From JBBRTJ01 sp038244535 (lineage in GTDB: Bacteria; Actinomycetota; Acidimicrobiia; Acidimicrobiales; Ilumatobacteraceae), in assembly GCA_038244535.1 (NCBI GenBank), contig JBBRTJ010000034.1:1-32709 (forward strand): a DNA stretch of 32,709 nucleotides, given 5' to 3'. The position numbers were made by a program, and so were the translations under genes. Position 1 is the stretch's first letter; every line of letters begins with the position of its first letter. Shown here in pieces: positions 15,987 to 23,809 of this stretch. The notes under the pieces are model-generated. The model searched no databases. It was not told where the DNA came from and saw only the letters and a program-made list of their open reading frames with translations.

Positions 15987-17126
15987 ATGAGCGATCGTCG
16001 AACCCCGTTGTCCGTGGGTGTGCCGAAGGAGACCAAGACCGCCGAGCACCGGGTAGCCATCACGCCCGACGGCGTTCGCGAGCTCGAGCGGGCCGGCGTG
16101 CCGGTCTTCGTCGAGACCGGCGCCGGCGCCGACTCGGCCATCACCGATGCCGAGTACGTCGCCGCCGGTGCGACCATCGTGCCCACCGCCGAGGACGCTT
16201 GGGGCCAGCAGATGGTGGTCAAGGTGAAGGAGCCCCAAGGCGCCGAGCTCTCGCTGCTGCGAGCCGACCTCACGCTGTTCACCTACCTGCACCTCGCCGC
16301 CTACCCCGAGGTGGCCAGAGCCCTGCTGGCGGCCGGGACGACCGCCGTCGCCTACGAGACGGTGCAGCTGGCGTCGGGGGCGCTCCCACTGCTCGCGCCG
16401 ATGAGCGAGGTCGCCGGTCGCCTCGCCACCCAGATCGGCGCGCACTACCTCGAACGTCACAACGGCGGACGGGGCGTGCTCCTCGGCGGTGCTCCAGGCG
16501 TGCGCCCGGCGCGGGTCGTCGTGCTCGGCGCCGGCAACGTCGGCTGGAACGCCGCATGGATCGCCACCGGGATGGAGGCCGAGGTGCTCCTGCTCGACAA
16601 GTCGATCGATCGCCTCCGCTTCGTCGACCAGATCCACCAGGGGCGCATCGTGACCTTGGCCTCCAACCGGGGCGCCGTCGAGCGGGCGGTGGCCGACGCC
16701 GACCTGGTCATCGGGGCCGTGCTCGTCGCCGGTGGTCGGGCGCCGGTGGTCGTCACCGAGGACATGGTGCGGGGCATGAAGCAGGGCGCCGTGGTCGTCG
16801 ACGTCGCTGTCGATCAAGGCGGCTGCATCGAGACCACGCACGAGACCACGCACAACGACCCGGTCTACGAGCGCCACGGCGTCATCCACTACGCAGTCGG
16901 CAACATGCCCGGCGCAGTGCCCTACACGTCGACGTACGCCCTCACCAACGCCACCTTGCCGTACGTGCTCGAAGTCGCCCTCGACGGGGCCTTGGGCGCC
17001 TGCCGGATCGATCCCTCGCTGGTGCCGGGGGTCAGCACGGTGGCCGGCCAGGTGACCAACGCCCCCGGGGCCGAGTTCCTCGGCCTCCCCTGCGTCGACC
17101 CGGTGGCGGCGCTGTCGGCGGCCTAG
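15987..17126 (+). CDS. ald: Alanine dehydrogenase
   Basis: A 379-residue enzyme nearly collinear with mycobacterial Ald (371 residues). It has VGVPKETK...HRVAITP with the substrate Arg, the VKVKEPQ lysine, the FTYLHLAAYP histidine, AYETVQLASGALPLLAPMSE, the NAD motif VVLGAGNVG and the catalytic VDVAVDQGGC aspartate. It catalyses reversible oxidative deamination of L-alanine to pyruvate and ammonia with NAD. A GGGGGA ribosome site precedes the ATG. It follows the Lrp-type regulator by 23 bases and probably shares its transcript. In this context it could collect amino groups transferred to pyruvate during amine catabolism. Confidence 0.94.
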   Translation: MSDRRTPLSVGVPKETKTAEHRVAITPDGVRELERAGVPVFVETGAGADSAITDAEYVAAGATIVPTAEDAWGQQMVVKVKEPQGAELSLLRADLTLFTYLHLAAYPEVARALLAAGTTAVAYETVQLASGALPLLAPMSEVAGRLATQIGAHYLERHNGGRGVLLGGAPGVRPARVVVLGAGNVGWNAAWIATGMEAEVLLLDKSIDRLRFVDQIHQGRIVTLASNRGAVERAVADADLVIGAVLVAGGRAPVVVTEDMVRGMKQGAVVVDVAVDQGGCIETTHETTHNDPVYERHGVIHYAVGNMPGAVPYTSTYALTNATLPYVLEVALDGALGACRIDPSLVPGVSTVAGQVTNAPGAEFLGLPCVDPVAALSAA

Positions 17127-17136
17127 CTTGGCCCGC

Positions 17137-18171
17137 ATGAAACTCGGCTACAGCACCGGCTACTGGGGTTCGGGACCGCCCAAGGGCGCCCTCGAGGGCA
17201 TCAAGGAGGCCGAGCGCCTCGGCTTCGACTCGGTTTGGACAGCAGAGGCCTACGGCTCCGACGCGCTCATGCCCTTGGCGTGGTGGGGGGCCCACACCGA
17301 ACGGGTCAAGCTCGGCACCGGCATCGTGCAGATGTCGGCCCGTACGCCGTCGGCCACCGCGATGGCCGCGATGACGCTCGACCACCTGAGCGGCGGTCGG
17401 GTGCTGCTCGGGCTCGGCGCATCCGGCCCGCAGGTTGTCGAGGGCTGGTACGGCGAGCCGTACCCGAAGCCCCTCGCCCGCACCCGCGAGTACGTCGAGA
17501 TCGTGCGGCGCATCGTCGCCCGCGACGAGCCGGTGTCGTTCCAGGGCGAGCACTACAGGCTCCCCTACGACCGGCCCGACGGCATGGGCATCGGCAAGGC
17601 CCTGAAGAGCACGATCCACCCGTTCCGCAACGACATCCCCATCTACCTCGCCGCCGAGGGACCAAAGAACGTGGCCCTGTCGGCCGAGATCTGCGATGGC
17701 TGGCTCCCGCTGTTCTTCGCCCCGAAGGAGGACGCGTTCTACCGCCGGTGCCTCGCCGACGGCTTCGCTCGCCCGGGCGCCCGCCAGACCCCCGAGACGT
17801 TCGAGGTGGCGGCGACGCTCCTGATCGTGCCCGGTGACGATGTCGAGAAGGCGGCCGACATGGTCCGCCCGTTCGTCGCGCTGTACGCGGGTGGCATGGG
17901 GGCCAAGGGAGCCAACTTCCACTTCGACGTCTTCGCGCGCATGGGCTGGGAGGCCGAGGCCACCACGATCCAGGAGCTGTACCTGGCAGGCCGCAAGGCC
18001 GAGGCCATCGCCTCGGTACCCCTCGCCATGGTCGAGGACGTCGCGCTGGTCGGACCGATGGACAAGATCCGCGCCGAGCTCGCTCAGTGGCGCGAGACGT
18101 GCATCACCACGTTCCTCGTCTCCGGTCCGCCGCAGGTGCTGTCGGTCTACGCCGACCTCGTCGCCGGTTGA
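17137..18171 (+). CDS. LLM-class F420-dependent oxidoreductase
   Basis: A 344-residue luciferase-like monooxygenase-fold protein (TIM barrel). The family signs are KLGYSTGYWGSG at the first strand, GFDSVWTAEAYGSD, the VKLGTGIVQMSARTPSATAMAAMTL region and LDHLSGGRVLLGLGASGPQVVEGWYG. The pattern is the mycobacterial/actinobacterial subgroup that normally uses coenzyme F420 rather than FMN. The substrate is unknown. I chose the ATG at 17137; a TTG at 17128 would add three residues. Neither has a clear Shine-Dalgarno site. It starts 10 bases after ald. Confidence 0.88.
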   Translation: MKLGYSTGYWGSGPPKGALEGIKEAERLGFDSVWTAEAYGSDALMPLAWWGAHTERVKLGTGIVQMSARTPSATAMAAMTLDHLSGGRVLLGLGASGPQVVEGWYGEPYPKPLARTREYVEIVRRIVARDEPVSFQGEHYRLPYDRPDGMGIGKALKSTIHPFRNDIPIYLAAEGPKNVALSAEICDGWLPLFFAPKEDAFYRRCLADGFARPGARQTPETFEVAATLLIVPGDDVEKAADMVRPFVALYAGGMGAKGANFHFDVFARMGWEAEATTIQELYLAGRKAEAIASVPLAMVEDVALVGPMDKIRAELAQWRETCITTFLVSGPPQVLSVYADLVAG

Positions 18172-18199
18172 GCGGGCGTCACCAACACCTCATGCCCCG

Positions 18200-19522
18200 A
18201 TGACGGCCGAAGGGCTACGGCCGCAGCCGACGCTCGAGGAGGGAGAAGAAGCGCTCCTCGGGGGCGACGAGATCTTCCGCTCCGTGCGCCCTGGCACCGC
18301 CCATGCCGCGCTGCGCCACCGCGAGTTCCGCGTCATGTGGCTCGGCTCGTTCGCGTCGAACATCGGGACCTGGATGCAGACCGTGGTGCTCGGCGCCTAC
18401 GCCTACGACCTCACCGGCTCGGCCACCTTCGTCGGGCTGCTCACCTTTGCCAACCTCGGGCCGATGCTGCTGCTGTCCCTCGTCGGCGGCGCCGTCGCCG
18501 ATGCCGTCGACCGCCGCAGGCTGCTCATCGGACTGCAGTCCCAGCAGCTCGTCTTCTCTGCGTTGCTGGCCGTGCTCGTGATGAGTGACCCCTCGCGAGT
18601 GGCGCTGTTCGCCTGCGTCACCGCGATCGGCATCGGCAACGCGCTCAACGCTCCCGCATGGACCGCCACGCTGCCCTCGCTCGTCGGACGAGAGGACCTC
18701 GCCGGCGCCATCAGCCTGAACTCGACCATGGTCAACGGGTCACGTGTCATCGGCCCGGCGATCGGCAGTGTCATCTACGCCCAGTCGGGGGCATCGTGGG
18801 TCTTCGCCATCAACGCGGTCACCTATCTCGCAGTCATCGGCGCCCTCCTCGTGGTGCGGTTCCCTCCGGTGCAGCGCACTGGACGCACCGAGAGCGGCTG
18901 GCGGCGAATGGTGCTCGGGTTCGAAGTGGCGCGCCAGCACGCCGTGGTGGGGCGGATCTTGGTGGTGCTGCCGCTGTTCTCGTTCTTCTGCCTGCCCTTC
19001 ATCGGCCTGTTCGCCGTCGTGGCGAGCCAAAACCTCGACATCGTCCCCAAGAGCACGACCTACGGGCTCGTGTACGCGACGTTCGGCCTCGGCGCGTGCT
19101 TGGGTGCCCTCTCCGTCGGCACGATCGCGGCGGGCGTCGACAAGATGGTGCTCGTGCGCCGGGGGCTGTTCGGCTTCGGCGTGTCGCTGGCGGCGTTCGC
19201 TCTCACGCCAACGGTCGCGCTGGTGTTCCCGGTGGTGTTCGTCCTGGGCTTCGTGTACTTCATGACCACCACCTCGATGCTGACGGTCCTGCAGCTCAAC
19301 CTCGACGACGACGTGCGGGGCCGGGTCATGGCGCTGTGGCTCATGGGCTTCGGGGGCACGGTGTCGGTGGCGGGACTCGTGTTCGGTCCGATCATGGAGC
19401 TGACGTCGGCTCGGCTCGTGCTGCTGCTCGGCGCCGCGGTGGCCGGCCTGCTGGCCTGGTGGTGCGACCTCCTGACGCTGTCCAAGCCGGTGCCCACCAC
19501 CACGAGCGGCGCGGAGGCCTGA
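18200..19522 (+). CDS. MFS transporter (EntS/MFS_3-type exporter)
   Basis: A 440-residue major facilitator with a ~50-residue cytosolic N-tail and then about 12 hydrophobic helices. The tail leads into FRVMWLGSFASNIGTWMQTVVLGAYAYDLTGSA, typical of the EntS-like drug/siderophore exporter group. The loop 2-3 signature is GGAVADAVDRRRLL, and NAPAWTATLPSLV and RGRVMALWLMGFGG appear further along. The family is proton-driven export. The ATG at 18200 is chosen because longer in-frame extension would run into the preceding LLM gene. A GTG-start hydrolase follows directly after the stop, so the two are coupled. Confidence 0.9.
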   Translation: MTAEGLRPQPTLEEGEEALLGGDEIFRSVRPGTAHAALRHREFRVMWLGSFASNIGTWMQTVVLGAYAYDLTGSATFVGLLTFANLGPMLLLSLVGGAVADAVDRRRLLIGLQSQQLVFSALLAVLVMSDPSRVALFACVTAIGIGNALNAPAWTATLPSLVGREDLAGAISLNSTMVNGSRVIGPAIGSVIYAQSGASWVFAINAVTYLAVIGALLVVRFPPVQRTGRTESGWRRMVLGFEVARQHAVVGRILVVLPLFSFFCLPFIGLFAVVASQNLDIVPKSTTYGLVYATFGLGACLGALSVGTIAAGVDKMVLVRRGLFGFGVSLAAFALTPTVALVFPVVFVLGFVYFMTTTSMLTVLQLNLDDDVRGRVMALWLMGFGGTVSVAGLVFGPIMELTSARLVLLLGAAVAGLLAWWCDLLTLSKPVPTTTSGAEA

Positions 19523-20275
19523 GTGCTGCAGTCCTTCGGCGCCGACCTCTTCGGTGAGCGCTTCGGTCACGAACGCCCCGTCGTGCTGGCCCTGCCGGGC
19601 TGGATGCGGACCCGGTCCGACTTCCGCTACGTGCTCGACGGGCTCGATGCCGTCGCCCTCGACCTCCCCGGCTTCGGCGGTGCCACCCCTGAGCCGGCCA
19701 CCGCGATGGGGGCCGCCGGGTACGCCGACGCCGTGCTGCCCGTCCTCGACCAGCTCGCCGCCGAAGGGCCGGTGGTCGTGCTCGGCCACTCCTTCGGGGG
19801 CCGGGTCGCGGTGCACCTCGCGCAGCGGCGGCCGGCGGCGATGCGGGGCCTGGTGCTGACCGGCGTGCCGCTCCTGGCCCGCGACGACCGCCCCGCGCCA
19901 ACCGCGTCGGTGGCTCACCGCCTCGCCCGGTGGGCGAACCAGGTGGGTCTCTTGAGCGACCAGAGGATGGAGGCCCGTCGGCGATCGTCGGGCTCGGCCG
20001 ACTACCGCAACGCCAGCGGGGTGATGCGAGGCGTGCTGGTGACCGTCGTGCAGGAGACCTACGAGGCCCAGCTCGAGGCCATCTGCGGTGCCGGGCTGCC
20101 CACCGCGCTCGTGTGGGGCAGCGCCGACCCCGACGTCCCCGTGCGCACCGCCGAGCGGGCCGGTGCGCTCATCGGTCCCCTCGCGCACGTGACCGTGCTC
20201 GACGGGATCGGCCACCTCACCCCGCTCGAAGCACCCGAAGCGCTGCGGCGCGCCGTCGTCGGGCTCCTAGCCTGA
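19523..20275 (+). CDS. Alpha/beta hydrolase
   Basis: A 250-residue alpha/beta-hydrolase fold. VLALPGWMRTRSDF carries the oxyanion-hole region, VVVLGHSFGGRVAVHLA the nucleophile Ser, ALVWGSADPDVPV the acid Asp and VLDGIGHLTPLEAPEAL the catalytic His. It could be an esterase, lipase or amide hydrolase; the substrate is unknown. The GTG follows the MFS stop with no gap, and GGAGG at 19513-19517 lies five bases upstream. It precedes the Mur-like ligase by 10 bases, so the MFS, hydrolase, ligase and ATP-grasp genes read as one unit. Confidence 0.88.
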   Translation: MLQSFGADLFGERFGHERPVVLALPGWMRTRSDFRYVLDGLDAVALDLPGFGGATPEPATAMGAAGYADAVLPVLDQLAAEGPVVVLGHSFGGRVAVHLAQRRPAAMRGLVLTGVPLLARDDRPAPTASVAHRLARWANQVGLLSDQRMEARRRSSGSADYRNASGVMRGVLVTVVQETYEAQLEAICGAGLPTALVWGSADPDVPVRTAERAGALIGPLAHVTVLDGIGHLTPLEAPEALRRAVVGLLA

Positions 20276-20285
20276 GCGGCCCGCC

Positions 20286-21824
20286 ATGAACCTGTTCGTC
20301 GTCCTCCTCTGCTTCGCCGCTTCGGCGTTCGCCTCGCTGCGCTGGCTGCGGGTGGCCCAGCGCGAGCACTACCTGGCTGGTTCCGTCACCAGGTTCGCCG
20401 CTCGCTGGTGGGGGTCGGGACCGACCAACCCTGCGCTGTTCACCGCTGCGGTGCTCAGCGCGTTCACCTCGTTGGCGGTGCCGGTCTTCGCCCCCATCGC
20501 CGCGCTCATCGTGGCCGCCGGTCCGATCGGACTGAGCGTCAAGGGCCGCACCGCCAAGCTCGTGTGGACCCGACGGCTGCGGACCACCGCGGCGGTGCTC
20601 GCCGGTCTGCTGGTTGTGGTGTTCGGCGCTGGCGCGCTGACGAGTGATCTCGGGCCGTCGCTAGCCGCGCTGGCCTGCGTGTTCCTTCCTGCGGTGGTCG
20701 ACCTCGCCCTCAAGCTGTGTGCACCCTTCGAACGGCGAGCGGCCGGGAAGTTCGTCCGCTCGGCCACCGCCAAGCTGCGCGCCACCGCGCCCACCACCGT
20801 CGCCATCACCGGCTCGTACGGCAAGACCACGACCAAGCAGTACGTGCGCCACCTCCTCGGTGCCCAGCGCTCGGTCCTGGCCAGTCCGGCCTCGTTCAAC
20901 AACACGGGCGGCCTGTCGCGCACGCTCAACGAGCACCTCACCCCGGGCACCGAGGTGTTCGTCGCCGAGATGGGCATGTACGGCCTCGGTGAGATCCGCT
21001 CGATGTGCGACTGGGTGCAGCCCGACGTCGGGGTGATCGTCAACATCGGGCCCGTGCACCTCGAAAGGGTCGGCTCGCTCGACGGCATCGTGGCCGCTAA
21101 GTCCGAGATCATCGAACGCACCCGCGTCGCCGTCGTCAACATCAGCGCCCATGGGCTCGCCGCAGTCGCCGATGCCGCCGCCGCCCGCGGGCAGCGAGTG
21201 GTGCGGGTGAGCACCGAGCCGGGCAACGGTGGGACCACCGCCGACGTCCGGGTGGTCGCCGCCGCACCCGGCACGCTCGAGGTCGCCGTCGCCGGCCACG
21301 TCGTCGCCACCCTTCACGACACCACCGCCCATGCCGCCAACGTCGCAGCCGCGCTCGGCGTGGTCATCGCCCTCGACCTCGACGTGAGCCTGGCGGTGCC
21401 GCTGCTGTCCACCCTGCCGCAGCCCGAGCATCGCCAGGAGGTCACCACCAGCGCGACTGGCGTGCTGGTGGTCGACAACACGTTCTCGTCGAACCCGGCC
21501 AGCACCCGCGCCTCGCTCGCCCTCGTCGACCGGGTGGCCCGCCAAGGCGCCCGCATTGCCGTCGTCACCCCGGGCATGGTCGAGCTTGGTCGGATGCAGT
21601 TCGACGAGAACGTCGAGTTCGCCAAGGCCATCGACGAGATCGCCAACGACCTGGTGATCGTCGGCCACAGCAACCGCAAGGCCCTGGTGGCCGGCTCCGA
21701 CCACCGCTCGATCACCGTGCACCTGGCCGCCAACCGCGACGCCGCCGTGCAGTGGGTGCGCGACAACCTCCGCGAAGGCGACGCCGTGCTGTACGAGAAT
21801 GACCTCCCCGATCACTACCCGTAG
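20286..21824 (+). CDS. Membrane-anchored MurF-like Mur ligase
   Basis: A 512-residue protein. Residues 1-~150 hold about four hydrophobic segments (starts at ~1, 50, 100 and 128) in place of the usual MurF uridine-binding domain. A Mur-ligase ATP domain follows: P-loop GSYGKTTTK (176-184), FNNTGGLSRTL, AEMGMYGLGEI and VNIGPVHLERVGSLDGIVAAKSEI. The C-terminal domain has VVDNTFSSNPASTRASL and VVTPGMVELGRM and ends LYENDLPDHYP. MurF joins D-Ala-D-Ala to UDP-MurNAc-tripeptide; this paralogue is likely to act at the membrane on another acceptor. It is directly followed by a D-Ala-D-Ala-ligase-like gene that could supply its dipeptide. The substrate and product are unknown. Confidence 0.85.
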   Translation: MNLFVVLLCFAASAFASLRWLRVAQREHYLAGSVTRFAARWWGSGPTNPALFTAAVLSAFTSLAVPVFAPIAALIVAAGPIGLSVKGRTAKLVWTRRLRTTAAVLAGLLVVVFGAGALTSDLGPSLAALACVFLPAVVDLALKLCAPFERRAAGKFVRSATAKLRATAPTTVAITGSYGKTTTKQYVRHLLGAQRSVLASPASFNNTGGLSRTLNEHLTPGTEVFVAEMGMYGLGEIRSMCDWVQPDVGVIVNIGPVHLERVGSLDGIVAAKSEIIERTRVAVVNISAHGLAAVADAAAARGQRVVRVSTEPGNGGTTADVRVVAAAPGTLEVAVAGHVVATLHDTTAHAANVAAALGVVIALDLDVSLAVPLLSTLPQPEHRQEVTTSATGVLVVDNTFSSNPASTRASLALVDRVARQGARIAVVTPGMVELGRMQFDENVEFAKAIDEIANDLVIVGHSNRKALVAGSDHRSITVHLAANRDAAVQWVRDNLREGDAVLYENDLPDHYP

Positions 21825-21840
21825 CCAGAGGTGACCCAGC

Positions 21841-22953
21841 GTGCCCAAGCCGGCCGTGTTCTTCGGAGGCCCGTCCCCCGAGCACGACATCAGCATCCTC
21901 ACCGGCCTCCAGGCCGCTCGGGCCCTTGCCGGTGCCGGTCAGGACCCGCTCGCCATCTACTGGGCCAAGACCGGTGAGCACTTCCTGGTCCCTGCCGCGC
22001 TCGAGGCGAAGGACTACCTCACCGGCGTCCCCGCCAAGGCTCAGAAGCTCGACCTGATCGCCCGACCCGGTGGTGGCTTCGTGAGCGAGAGCAGCCGCTT
22101 CGGCAAGCGCTCCGAGCTCGACATCAGTGCCGTCGTGGTCTGCTGCCACGGAGGTCCCGGCGAGGACGGGACCCTGCAAGCCGCGCTCGACCTCGCCGGC
22201 GTCCGCTACACGGGTCCATCAGCAGCCGGCGCTGCCCTCGGCATGGACAAGCTGGCCTTTGGCGGCACCGTTTCCGGGGCCGGGCTCCCGTCGCTCCCGC
22301 GCACGGCACTCACCGTCGACGGACCTGCTCCCAAGTTCGGCGGGCCCTACATCGTCAAGCCCCGGTTCGGGGGCTCCTCCATCGGAATCGAGATCGTCGA
22401 CGACGTCGACGTGGCGCGTGCCTTGGTGCGCACGTCTCCCCACCTGCGCGCCGGCGCGGTGGTCGAGCCCTACCTGCCTGACGCCGTCGACCTCAACATC
22501 TCCGTACGGGTCCACCCCCGTCTCGAGCTGTCGGCCATCGAGCGGCCGCTGCGCCGTGAGGCGTCGGGACGCATCTACACCTATGCCGAGAAGTACCTCG
22601 GCGGCGGCGAGGGCCTGGCCTCGGCCCCCCGTGAGCTGCCGGCCGTGATCCCGGGCGATGTGGCCGATCGGATCCGCCGTCACGCCGAGGCGCTGGTGCC
22701 GATCGCCCTCGTGCGCGGTGTGCCCCGCATCGACGTGCTGTGGGACGGCGACGACGTCTGGGTGAACGAGATCAACACCATCCCCGGCGCGCTGGCCTGG
22801 TACTTCTGGGTCGAGCGAGGCGTCACGTTTGCCACGCTGCTCCAGGACATGATCGCCGAGGCCATGGCCGGCCCGACGCGGCGCTACACCAGCGATGGCG
22901 CCGATGGTGCCGCCCTGCGCTCGGCCGGCTCCATAGCCGCCAAGCTCGCCTGA
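21841..22953 (+). CDS. D-alanine--D-alanine ligase-like ATP-grasp protein
   Basis: A 370-residue Ddl-family protein. N-domain motif FFGGPSPEHDIS (Glu14) binds the first D-Ala in Ddl. The middle has CCHGGPGEDGTLQAALDLAGVRYTGPS and GGSSIGIEIV. The C-domain has the IYTYAEKYL loop, IDVLWDGDDVWVNEINTIPG (metal-binding Glu310 and Asn312) and the closing helix. ATP-dependent joining of two D-amino acids (or D-amino/hydroxy acid) is the family reaction. The GTG start has AGAGGTG seven bases upstream. Pairing with the MurF-like ligase 16 bases before suggests a dedicated dipeptide supply. Housekeeping Ddl is not excluded, but the gene lacks other cell-wall neighbours. Confidence 0.87.
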   Translation: MPKPAVFFGGPSPEHDISILTGLQAARALAGAGQDPLAIYWAKTGEHFLVPAALEAKDYLTGVPAKAQKLDLIARPGGGFVSESSRFGKRSELDISAVVVCCHGGPGEDGTLQAALDLAGVRYTGPSAAGAALGMDKLAFGGTVSGAGLPSLPRTALTVDGPAPKFGGPYIVKPRFGGSSIGIEIVDDVDVARALVRTSPHLRAGAVVEPYLPDAVDLNISVRVHPRLELSAIERPLRREASGRIYTYAEKYLGGGEGLASAPRELPAVIPGDVADRIRRHAEALVPIALVRGVPRIDVLWDGDDVWVNEINTIPGALAWYFWVERGVTFATLLQDMIAEAMAGPTRRYTSDGADGAALRSAGSIAAKLA

Positions 22954-23038
22954 CGCAGCCCCCGCTCCCCAGCGAACGATCCCACACCTTCATGGCGACG
23001 ACGACCGAGCTGAGCGGCGATGGTGGCTCGCCCGGGCG

Positions 23039-23081
23039 GTTGGGTCGATCGGCGTCGCTCAGCGTGGCTGATCGACCCAAC
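23039..23081. terminator. 12-bp perfect hairpin after the Ddl-like gene
   Basis: GTTGGGTCGATC at 23039-23050 pairs exactly with 23070-23081 around a 19-base loop. Outer GGCTC (23025-23029) and GAGCC (23085-23089) can extend it imperfectly. It lies between convergent genes, the Ddl-like gene and tetR. It has no T-tract, so its role as a bidirectional terminator is inferred from position. Confidence 0.6.
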
Positions 23082-23100
23082 GCGGAGCCTGCGTGGCGCT

Positions 23101-23152
23101 GGGCGGGGCGGGGGGTCGGGTCGGGTCGGGTCAGGTCAGGTCAGGTCACGTC
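23101..23152. repeat. G-rich stretch and pentanucleotide tandem array
   Basis: From 23113 there are four GGGTC units, then three AGGTC units, then one ACGTC, eight in a row in register. Before it, 23101-23115 is GGG-C-GGGG-C-GGGGGG. Six closely spaced runs of three or more G give a strong G-quadruplex pattern on the plus strand. The stretch is intergenic, just beyond the tetR stop on the other strand. Confidence 0.85.
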
Positions 23153-23176
23153 ACCGTCGCCCTCACCGCCGGGCGG

Positions 23177-23773
23177 TCAGGGCCGCAGCGCGGCCCTGAC
23201 GTAGGCCAGCAGCTCGCGGCGGAGACGTCGGAGCGTGACGACCCCCGGATCGAGGCCCACGGCGCGCTGCGCTTCCACCTCGGTAGCCACTCCGACCACG
23301 GTGGCGTAGAGCAGCAGGGTCAACAGGCGCGGATCCGCTCGGCGCACCCGACCCGCGTCCATCTCCGCGCTCAGGAAGGCCACGGCTCGCTCGACCATCG
23401 GCTGGATCTCGACGGCCAGACCAGCGGAGGCCGTTGGGCCGAGGCGGTGGACCTCGCGCAGCAGCCCGAGCACCGCGGGCTGGCGCACGGCGAAGCGGAA
23501 CACCTCGCTCACCACCGCGTCGACGCGATCGTCATCCGGCCCGAGCCCGACCATCGTGCGATCGAGCGTCCCGACCAAGGCCGCCGTCGTGCGCTCGACC
23601 ACTGCGGCCAGCAGCACGTCCTTCGAGGCGAACCAGTAGAGGATCGTCTGCTTGCGAATGCCCAGCTCGGCGGCGATGGCGTCGAGGGACGTCGCCTCGT
23701 AGCCGCGCGTGCCGAACATGGCCAGCGCGGCATCGACGATGCGCTCGTCAGTGCGGACCTCGACCGGAGTCAT
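23177..23773 (-). CDS. TetR family transcriptional regulator
   Basis: A 198-residue repressor-type regulator. The N-terminal helix-turn-helix (~10-55) reads RIVDAALAMFGTRGYEATSLDAIAAELGIRKQTILYWFASKDVLLAAV, the classic TetR_N pattern. The rest is helical and forms the ligand/dimer domain. It diverges from the acyl-reductase operon with a palindromic operator between the two starts, so it probably represses both itself and the operon. Fatty acyl-CoA or a lipid-like effector would fit the operon but is inference. It ends beside the G-rich pentamer array. Confidence 0.93.
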   Translation of the reverse strand: MTPVEVRTDERIVDAALAMFGTRGYEATSLDAIAAELGIRKQTILYWFASKDVLLAAVVERTTAALVGTLDRTMVGLGPDDDRVDAVVSEVFRFAVRQPAVLGLLREVHRLGPTASAGLAVEIQPMVERAVAFLSAEMDAGRVRRADPRLLTLLLYATVVGVATEVEAQRAVGLDPGVVTLRRLRRELLAYVRAALRP

Positions 23774-23783
23774 CGCACTGCTC

Positions 23784-23799
23784 TCTACCACATGGTAGA
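23784..23799. promoter_or_regulatory. TetR-type operator palindrome
   Basis: TCTACCA and TGGTAGA, exact reverse complements, are separated by CA. The 16-base site sits 10 bases before each of the two divergent starts (tetR at 23773, reductase at 23810), where bound repressor would block both promoters. No Shine-Dalgarno site is clear for the reductase. Confidence 0.75.
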
Positions 23800-23809
23800 C
23801 AGATGACCG

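Noticed and set aside
18740..20215. 491-codon minus-strand open frame under the MFS and hydrolase genes
   Set aside because: Rich in His, Arg and Gly, no domain pattern; the plus-strand proteins carry clear motifs.
23113..23152. Possible CRISPR-like array
   Set aside because: Units are five bases with no spacers; a simple tandem repeat.
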